NCBI RefSeq assembly: GCF_003573695.1
Contig: NC_039368.1
Coordinates: forward strand, 15,070,360 to 15,134,359
Direction: 5' to 3'
From: Papaver somniferum
Taxonomy: Eukaryota > Streptophyta > Magnoliopsida > Ranunculales > Papaveraceae
Length of the DNA stretch: 64,000 nucleotides
The notes beneath the pieces are model-generated. The model was given only the letters and a program-made list of their open reading frames with translations. It ran no database searches and had not been told where the DNA came from. The translations under genes were made by a program, and so were the position numbers. Shown in pieces: positions 56,560 to 64,000 of the stretch. The number at the start of each line of letters is the position of its first letter. Position 1 is the stretch's first letter.

Positions 56560-59111
56560 GCTGAGAAGCAGCAAGGGGAATATGAGGTTGTGAGAATTTG
56601 GTTAAAAAGGCTCAAGGATGTTGTGTATCATGCTGATGACGTTCTAGACGAGGTTTCTTATCAAGCCATGCATCGATCTGAACTGTGTAGCCAGGGGAAT
56701 AAGGTACGACAATTTTTTTCATCCTCCAACCCACTTGCGTTTCCAGAAAATCAGAAATATTAACAAAAGCCTGGATGAAATTTCCAGTGAAATGGCAAAA
56801 TTTCACTTTCAATTGTCTACTTCGGATGGTAATTATAACACTTGTGATTATAATAATATGCGGCAAAACAGGCTGATTAATTCATCCTTTGTAGATGAAT
56901 CAAGTGTCCTAGGAAGAGATAATGATAAATCAAACATAACAAAGATGTTAACTACACCGAGCGCACCATCCTCCGCATCCCTCTTAAATCCTAGCCAGCA
57001 AGAAAAATGTCCTGTCATATCCATAGTGGGTATGGGTGGACTAGGAAAAAGTACACTTGCTCAGTTGGTCTATAAAGATGAATCGATTATCAGAAACTTC
57101 GAGACCAGAGCTTGGGTCTGTGTATCTGATGATTTTGGTATCAAAAGAATCTTAACACACATAATTGAGTCAGTAACAAATAGCAAGTGTGATGATTTTT
57201 CTAATGTCACTGTCTTGATTGGAATACTTCAGAAAGTGTTGAGAAACAAGAAATATTTAGTAGTACTGGATGATGTTTGGAGTGAAGATCCAAAAGACTG
57301 GGAAACACTTCAAGGTTTGCCAAGTGTGGGTGCTCAAGGGAGCAAGTCTTAGTCACTACACGCAGCGACAAAGTTGTGTCTATTGTCGGAGGTGTTATCC
57401 GGCCATACATGTTTGAAAACTTGCCTGATAGTGTTTGTTGGTCTATTATCAAGGCCAAAGCATTTTCTTTAGTTGGAGCATTAGAGACTCCAAACATGAT
57501 ATGTCTAGGAGAGAAAATTGCAAAACAATGTGGTGGTTTACCACTAGCTGCAAATGTTCTCGGTAATGTTTAATTTTGCGCTTGCATAACACCGAGATTG
57601 ATTGGATGTCAGTACTTGATCATGATAGTTTGAAGACGATAGATGCGAAAACTAAAATCATATCTATATTGAAATTAAGCTATGATAAGTTACCCTCACA
57701 TTTAAAACTTTGTTTTTCCTATTGCTCTGTGTTCCCCAAAGATTGGAAGATTAAGAGAAAAACTTTGATTCGACTATGGATGGCTGAAGGGTTTCTTCAT
57801 CCACCTCATGGTGGAAATCAAATTTCAGCGGAAGATGTTGGCAATGATTACTTCCATTGTTTATTGGCCAATTCATTTTTTCAAGATGTCAGAAAGAATA
57901 AGTTAGGGGATATAAAAACATGCAAGATGCATGATTTAGTACATGATCTTGCTCAGAGTGTCAATGGTGTTCATGATATCAAGATTGTCAATTCCTGTGA
58001 AATAGAATCTATTTCTGGATGTCGTCGTATGCAGTTACTTTTGGACGAACAAAACTCAGAAACATTTTCAAAAATCTTGGAAAAAGCAAAAAAATTGAGT
58101 TCCTTTTTCTCCCTGGAAAATGATCATTTGGGAATACATTTACATTATAGCAAGAATCTAAGAGTGGTTTGTTTACTTGGACGGCATACTTCTCTAGCCA
58201 TTGATCAGTCTCTGATACTTAAGCTCAAGCATTTGAGGTACCTTGACCTGTCTGATTGTATTTTTGATGCACGACATGACATGTCCATCCATCAACTTTA
58301 CAATTTGCAGACGTTAGTGCTTCACGGATGCGAAAACATTAAGAAGATTCTCGTAGGCATTGGGTCTCTGAAGATGTTAAGGCACCTTAATCTCTCGTGT
58401 TCGGATGTTGTAAAGCTACCTGATTCTGTGGTGCAGCTTACTAATTTGCAGACATTAGATCTATATCGTTGTAGAAGTCTAGTAGAATTACCTGTGCATA
58501 TTGGGTCTTTGAAATATCTAAGAGAGTTGAAACTCGGAGATTGTAGCAAGTTAGATGCATTGCCTAGAGAAGTTGGAGCATTGGCACGGTTAAGATGCCT
58601 GGATTTGTCACATACTAAGATCAAAGTATTGCCCGAGGCATGCATTAGCAACCTGTGCAATTTGGAAATAATCCAATTTGGAAGCTGTGAGCTTCCCAAA
58701 GAAATAAAAAATTTGCCAAAACTGAGAATTTTTAAACATTGGAGAGAGAACGAAGATGAAATGCCTAGAGGTATAGAAACTCTTACTTGCCTTGAAGTGT
58801 TAGAATCTTATGTGGCCAGGAATAGAGAAACCATCTCTAGTAGTGGTGACGCAGCTGATAGTGGGATTATAGAATTAGCCAATCTAAATTCTCTACGAGA
58901 GTTAACAATTTGCTATCTGGAGTTTGTGAGAAGTAGTATTGATGCGGAGAGAGCGAAGTTAAAAGATAAGATAAACCTCCATGGGGAAGGGGTCAGCTCG
59001 GTCCGAGTCACGCTCCGCAACTCAACGATCAACTCACCAAATTTTTTTACCATTAATGTGATTCAATCAGATTGCATGTTAAATTTTCAAAGAGATCTAG
59101 TTACCGTTTGA
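56560..59111 (+). pseudogene. CC-NB-LRR disease-resistance gene, main part, disabled
   Basis: From 56560: AEKQQGEYEVVRIWLKRLKD and DADDVLDE-like YHADDVLDEVSY (Rx_N), then a frameshift near 56735. NB-ARC: P-loop GMGGLGKSTLAQLVY, RNBS-A FETRAWVCVSDDF, kinase-2 LVVLDDVW, a one-base loss at about 57347 (GSK then VLVTTRSDKVVS in a new frame), GLPL as [13 protein letters not shown], another shift near 57565, then [29 protein letters not shown] and the MHD block MHDLVHDLA. About ten leucine-rich repeats follow ([27 protein letters not shown] and so on) up to 59111. The LRR domain seems truncated, since the last residues no longer fit the repeat. Role if intact: intracellular immune receptor. Three frame breaks plus the N-terminal insertion make it a pseudogene. 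Confidence 0.85.
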
Positions 59112-59559
59112 AGAGTTATTGCTTCCTGCTGTTGATTAAAGGGACACCTTTACCCGTAAAATCTTTTTTTCAATTTAAAACTTTGATTCCCTCTCCTTTT
59201 GTCTTCTTCTTTTAACTTTTCTCTTTAACTTTGCTTTATGGCTTACAGGTTCTGATTCCATTTGAGCTTTTTTTGTCTTGTTTAAGACCTTGGAGTTGTT
59301 GTTGCAGATGTTTGTCCCATTACAGAGAGTTTTCTCGTCCCAATGGATACTTTGAAGAATCCATCATCTCGATTAAAGTCATGTCAGAATGAAATTGCAG
59401 TTCCCTTTTCTTGTTGGATGAAATTTGTCAAAACGGTTATGAACGATTGTACACGTTTCAATCCAATTCAAACACGTAGAAGGATGAGAATCTTAAAACC
59501 CCCTATAAATTCCATGAATAACAAACTGATTCTCATCATCAACTACCTCTGCATTTTAA

Positions 59560-60690
59560 ATCTTCTACTTGTCTACTCACTCATGGCTTCAGAATATGTT
59601 AATAACCTAGCAAACCAATTAAATGGTGCTTCAATTGATTCGGGGAAGACATTAGGCATGTCATCAATATTGCTCAAATTGATCCAAGCCTTGTTCTCCA
59701 GAGAAATGGTACCAGCATTATTAGAAAAGTAATTACCCATGAAACAATGAGCAGAGGTTTTGTTGAAAAACAACTGAAATTGATGTGGGGAAACAATATT
59801 CGAAACTATGAGCTCAGTAAAAAAAGTAAAAATATTTTCACTGTCACCTTTGAATCCAAGGAAGACTGGAGCTGGGTTCCCTCTGAAGCTCCCTGATGTA
59901 TTGATGGGTATCTATGGATCATAAAACCATGGAACCCAACTCAAAATTTCAGGGATATGGCTTTTGACAAACAACAATTCTGGGTCATCTTCAAATACCT
60001 CCCTGAAGAGTTTATGAATGTGTTTGTGGCTAATGAAATGGGGAAGATGCTAGGAGAAGTCAAAGAGCTTGATCCTGAAGATACTAAGCCAGTTGACTCC
60101 AATAATGTATGAGCCTTGATTGAAATTGACATCTCCAAGTCACTCACTAGAGGTGTCCTGTCTAAAAATGCAGCTGATTGCACTCGGTGGATAACATACT
60201 ATTACCAGAAGCCGCCACATCAACTCTGTCCAGCATGCTTCATCATTGACCACAACAAGGATGAGTGCAGAGACAAAAAAAATATGTGAGAGATTTATCT
60301 CAGAAAATTGTCAGGTTCCTTGACAGAATTCCTTATGATATGACAAGGAATGAATATTGGAACATTGAGGATGCACCAACATGAATCTCTCCAAAGAAGA
60401 ATAACAAAAACAGAAGATCTAATATGGTGTTGTTTGTCAGACCTGAAGATGGTCAATACTGCCATTCAGTGTACCATGAACCAGAACAAGTGGATGAGAA
60501 TTCAAATGATACTTCCCAGAGAGATAGAGGTCTAGGAAGTAGGAGTGGAATTTTCAGAAGGTTCAAAAGAACTAGAGAAGGTGAAACTTCAAGGGTTAGC
60601 TCCAACCAGATGACTGAGAGATATGAAGAAGGGGAATCTAGTCAGCAGCAAATGCATAATGATCCCCAGATGGAAGTTTAAGAAGAAGGT
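59560..60690 (+). pseudogene. LINE ORF1 (DUF4283-like with CCHC zinc knuckle), broken
   Basis: Pieces in order: YVNNLANQLNGASIDSG, RKVITHETMSRGFVEKQLKL, FTVTFESKEDWSWV, DGYLWIIKPWNP, FWVIFKYLPEEFMNVFVANE, TRWITYYYQKPPHQLCPACF and the knuckle CPACFIIDHNKDEC (C-x2-C-x4-H-x4-C complete). Stops at about 59894 and 60110 and frame changes near 59730 and 60290 disable it. The 3' part (60424-60681) is charged and low-complexity. Confidence 0.7.
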
Positions 60691-60812
60691 GATTGGGACA
60701 AATATATTAACAACAACCAAGGTGCTGCAGCAGGACAAGGAAGCTCAATGGTAAATTTCCTAAACCATCTTTATTTAAAGTTTCAGATTAATATTCAATT
60801 TTTTAGTAAAAG

Positions 60813-61388
60813 TTGCTTCTCTACACGACCAAATATGAAAATCTTAGCCGGAACATTCAAGGACTAGGAAACAAACTCACTAGAGACAATCTAAAAAATT
60901 GCATTTTCAATTACAACCCAGAAATAATTTTTCTATCTGAAACCAAGTCAACAATTGAAAAAGCTTCTTTTATCTTAAAACAAATGAAGTATCCCAATGT
61001 TTGGTGCAGTGAAGATAGAATTAGAGTGGATGGTCTAGCTTTACTTTGGAAAGATGGCATGAACCTGGAATTTATTCATAGCTCTAAATTCATGGTGAAT
61101 GTTATTATTACTAATCATGAAGCTAACAAAGAATGGTTCCTAACATGTCTATATAGTTCCACTTATGATAATGATAGACAGGTTCAATGGAGCTTCATAC
61201 AATAAATGGGAAGAAATATGAGTATGCCTTGGGTTATCATAGGTGATTTCAACTCCACATTATACATCTATGAAAGACAAAGCTATTCCATTACCCCTAC
61301 TCAATCCCATCTCATAGTTGTTAGCACTATTACTTCTTTAGGCCTCATGGATATACCATTCTCAGGATGCCCTTTCACATGGTCAAAC
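60813..61388 (+). pseudogene. LINE ORF2, apurinic-endonuclease N-terminus
   Basis: A start-like ATGAAAATCTTA at 60835 is followed, after a one-base shift, by RNIQGLGNKLTRDNL and YNPEIIFLSETKSTIEKASF. GLALLWKDGMNLEF and WFLTCLYSS follow, then a TAA at 61203. MPWVIIGDFNSTLY (the GDFN motif of the endonuclease) and GLMDIPFSGCPFTWSN come next. The EN domain is nearly complete in content, but RT is absent because a hAT element follows at once. Confidence 0.8.
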
Positions 61389-61391
61389 TAG

Positions 61392-62430
61392 GGCTGCACA
61401 TGGGTCGGTTTGGGTCGGTTTTGGCCTCACCCACCACCCGACCCACTGATGGCGGGTAACAGAAGTTGTCACCCGCAACCGACCCAACAACACAATGGGT
61501 CGGTTGTCACCCGACCCATTGTGACGGCGGGTTTGGTCGGGTGGGTGGTGGGTTACCCACCATAAAATAAAATGACATTAGTATACATTACATTAACAAG
61601 GAACAGAGTTATTGAGTATAAGTGTATAACTGTATAACAGTATAAGTGTATAACAAAGTTGATAAAGCTAACAATAAAAAGGAACAGAGTTCAATTGTTC
61701 AAAGCTCAAAAGATAAAAGAGTGCATTACTATTGAGTATTGCGTACTATACTAAAGCCTAATATCATATAAAGCGACCAACGCGAGTCGCTGCAAGCCTG
61801 CAAGTTTGTGGATGTTTTACCTCCGAATGGCTGAAAGCCTGAAATAAAACGAAGTCTGTAAATTAGTTACAGTAACAAAGATGAACTCAGAAATATCAAG
61901 CTACTGACAATGACCCTTGGGCCTTGGCGTCATTACCTTGTCTATGAGTCTATGACGATAGAAGAAGAAGCAAGGTCACTGAAACTGAATAGCTCTGCAA
62001 GCGAAATGATTCAAATGAACAATTAAACTGAATAACTCAGCTTCATCATAATCTCAACATCCAAATTCAACTATAAGAACATATAAAATATCCTAATACT
62101 AAGAACATCAAGATAACAGACAATATACAGATCAAAGCAAAATTTGAAAAGCCAAATTTCAAGATTCTCAAACCATAGAAAACAGTATAACAAACATCAA
62201 ACAGATAACTGAATTTAAGAAATCCAATTGATATGAGGTACACGACATTGTGACAATGCCTCTGACATGTTGATATAGAGATAACTATGAGTGATCTTCG
62301 GATTTCAAAAGATTTTTGTTATAGATTACTACATAACAGGGCAGTTAACATAACAGGGCAGTTAATCTATTCACATAGCATGCATTATGTTTAGTAAACC
62401 ATGTACTTTCATGTAATAAACATGCTGCAG
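61392..62430. other. hAT subterminal and 3' non-coding region
   Basis: GGGTCGG-rich subterminal repeats to about 61560, then AT-rich sequence. A TATAACAGTATAAGTG-like short repeat occurs near 61610-61650. No gene. Confidence 0.5.
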
Positions 62431-62436
62431 TAAAAC

Positions 62437-64000
62437 TCACAGTGTCATGAACAACAATAGAGCCAAGGAAAATTTAGACATACCAGACTCAGCAATATCA
62501 ATCTCCTCCTCCTCGACTCCAAGGGTAGATGAATCCATGTCTATTGGTGTTCGTAACCAATTTTGTAACAAAATTAAGGCCTCAAGTGTCTTGGGCTTTA
62601 AGGAGCTTCGAAAAGGATCCAAAATTCTTTTTCCGGTACTAAATGCTGATTCTGAAGCAACGGAAGAAACGGGAATAGCAAATATATCTTTAGCCATAAG
62701 TGGCAAAATGTCAAACCTCGCAGCATTTACCTTCCACCATTGTAATATATCAAAAGTAGCATTTTCATTTGTGGGTGTGTAGATCGGTTCAGCCAAGTAC
62801 CTTTCTACCTCAGATCTCCCAATGTCCTCCACATTACTCAATTGATGCTTTCGTTTATTCCTTCCCGCCATATACTTGGCCTTGCTAGAAATAGTACTTC
62901 CAAAACTCGAAGAACTTTGAGTAGAAGTGAATTAGTCTCGCCCACAGATTCTGATGAAGATACTGCACATCTAACATTTTCTGCTTTATAAGCTGCAAAC
63001 AGCTCCACAAAATTTTTCAGAACTTCTTCAACCCATTTTTCTACAAGTTTTTTCTTCATTGCTGGGTCATAATGCACAATTAAATCTTCAACAGTCACAA
63101 ATAATCCATGTTCTTTCTCTCGTGGATCAAGAAGTACAGCCATAAACATCAACGAATTCATCTTTCGGTATGTTCCCCAATATTTGTTGTACTTGAGCAA
63201 CATTACAGCACCCATGTGGCTTAAGAAAGGGTCCTCATGTGTATTTTTCCATTCTTCTAATTCTTGACGAACAGTGCCAAGTTCCAATAAGAAAGAATGA
63301 GAAGTAACATAAGTAGAAGCTGAAAATGCAACAGTTGCTTCAAAATACTTGTAGAAACTTAATCAGAACTCTCGCGTTGCACCAATCGTATCGTTCAGGA
63401 GCATGCACTTTTGGCCTGTTTTTTTTCTTGGCTTTCCTGACAGCAGCAGAATCTTCTTCTTCAGTAGTATCAAGTTCTTCTTCATTGTCTGATTCCAGAT
63501 CATAATCAGCATCAAGATCAACAGTGTCATCACCATCACCCATAATATTATCTGGTACTGGAATATCAAAGCAAAACTCTTCACAAAATGCCTTATCCAA
63601 CTCACGTAGCATTTCAAATGCCTTTTCATATCTTTCAGCAGCAACAAGCATTAAGTAAGTAGAATTCCACCGCGTTCTCACATCTAATATCAGACCCTTT
63701 TTACAATCTATTCTTTCCGACACAGCAGCCTCCGTAAACCTTTTATATCTTGCGGGAGATTTCGTGACATATTTTACCACTGCCCTGATCCTGAGAAGTG
63801 ATGTATGATACTTCTTCATACCGTCCTTCACAACAAGTGCAAGTACGTGAGCCGCACATCGAACATGTAAATGTTTAGCTCCGAGTAATGCAGAACCCCA
63901 ACTCTGAACTCTCTTCCTCAAATAGTCAACAGCAACTTTATTTGCAGACGCATTATCAAGCGTCACAGTGAAAACCTTTTCAAGTCCCCAGTCTAGCAAA
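62437..64000 (-). pseudogene. hAT (Ac-like) transposase, C-terminal two-thirds, frameshifted and incomplete
   Basis: Minus strand from the window edge: VFTVTLDNASANKVAVDYL, KHLHVRCAAHVLALVVKDG, RTRWNSTYLMLVAAERYEKA, an acidic insert (DLDADYDLESDNEEE), PERYDWCNARVLIKFLQVF, then in another frame YNKYWGTYRKMNSLMFMAVL with LDPREKEH. The dimerisation domain follows: RSEVERYLAEPIY, FDILQWWKVNAARFDIL, IPVSSVASESAFSTGKRIL, SSLKPKTLEALILLQNWL. Catalytic and hATC regions are recognisable. Stops and frame changes near 63340 and 62870 break it. The BED finger would lie beyond the window. Confidence 0.85.

Larger units (their letters stand above)
59343..61388 (+). mobile_element. LINE (L1-type) non-LTR retrotransposon, cut by a hAT element
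   Basis: ORF1 (nucleic-acid-binding, zinc knuckle) is followed by the endonuclease start of ORF2 on the same strand. The copy breaks at 61388, exactly where the hAT terminal sequence begins, so the rest of ORF2 presumably lies beyond the hAT element outside this window. Confidence 0.75.
61389..64000 (-). mobile_element. hAT transposon, one end and transposase, continues past the window
   Basis: The terminus TAGGGCTGCACATGGGTCGG starts inside the LINE endonuclease reading frame at 61389. The candidate left target copy is GGTCAAAC (61381-61388). The subterminal 160 bp are packed with GGGTCGG, CCGACCCA and GGTGGGTGG in both orientations and can fold extensively. The transposase is on the minus strand, so its 3' end faces this terminus. 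The other end lies outside. Confidence 0.8.

Overview
The window looks like a gene-poor, AT-rich, repeat-dense stretch of a flowering-plant nuclear genome. The evidence is an intron-bearing class III peroxidase gene, a CC-NB-LRR resistance-gene relic, and every major class of plant transposable element. A eudicot is likely. The style of the long LTRs made me think of the poppy lineage (Ranunculales), but that is an impression I cannot test here.

The only gene that appears intact and host-owned is the four-exon peroxidase at 23798-25407. All other coding sequence is transposon protein or a broken host gene fragment. Layout: 0.7-2.6 kb, a pogo/Tigger transposase remnant next to a Cassandra-type TRIM whose LTRs each carry two 5S rRNA-like domains. 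2.6-12.2 kb, a decayed Helitron region split by two solo LTRs of one long-LTR family (5658-8345 and 9430-11936); the first contains a tRNA-Gln-like relic. 12.2-16.8 kb, a Stowaway MITE and an unusual region with three alternately inverted copies of a small two-exon gene between blocks of subterminal-type repeats. 17.1-18.6 kb, a MULE-like element. 20.3-22.6 kb, a non-autonomous hAT element with an 8-bp target duplication. 23.7-25.6 kb, the peroxidase.

25.7-29.7 kb holds a decayed Ty1/copia element. 30.0-32.1 kb holds a tandem TRIM (three 116-bp LTRs) with a nested solo LTR. 33.1-43.3 kb is one large element, on the minus strand, with about 2.3-kb LTRs and only gag-like coding capacity, itself containing a nested solo LTR. 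43.4-46.3 kb has palindrome-rich repeats. From 46.3 kb to the end, transposons have cut up host genes: an eIF3i-like fragment is split by a hAT element, and a CC-NB-LRR gene is split by a roughly 5.2-kb composite insertion. That insertion carries a nested PIF/Harbinger element with a nearly intact transposase and an ABCC10-like gene fragment. A LINE follows, broken by another hAT element that runs off the window.

Several boundaries rest on exact target-site duplications read directly from the sequence: ATAAC, CCAAC, GTATC, CCACC, GATCCAAA, GCTGTGCT and TAA. They allow part of the nesting order to be reconstructed. No CRISPR array, operon or complete rRNA gene was seen.
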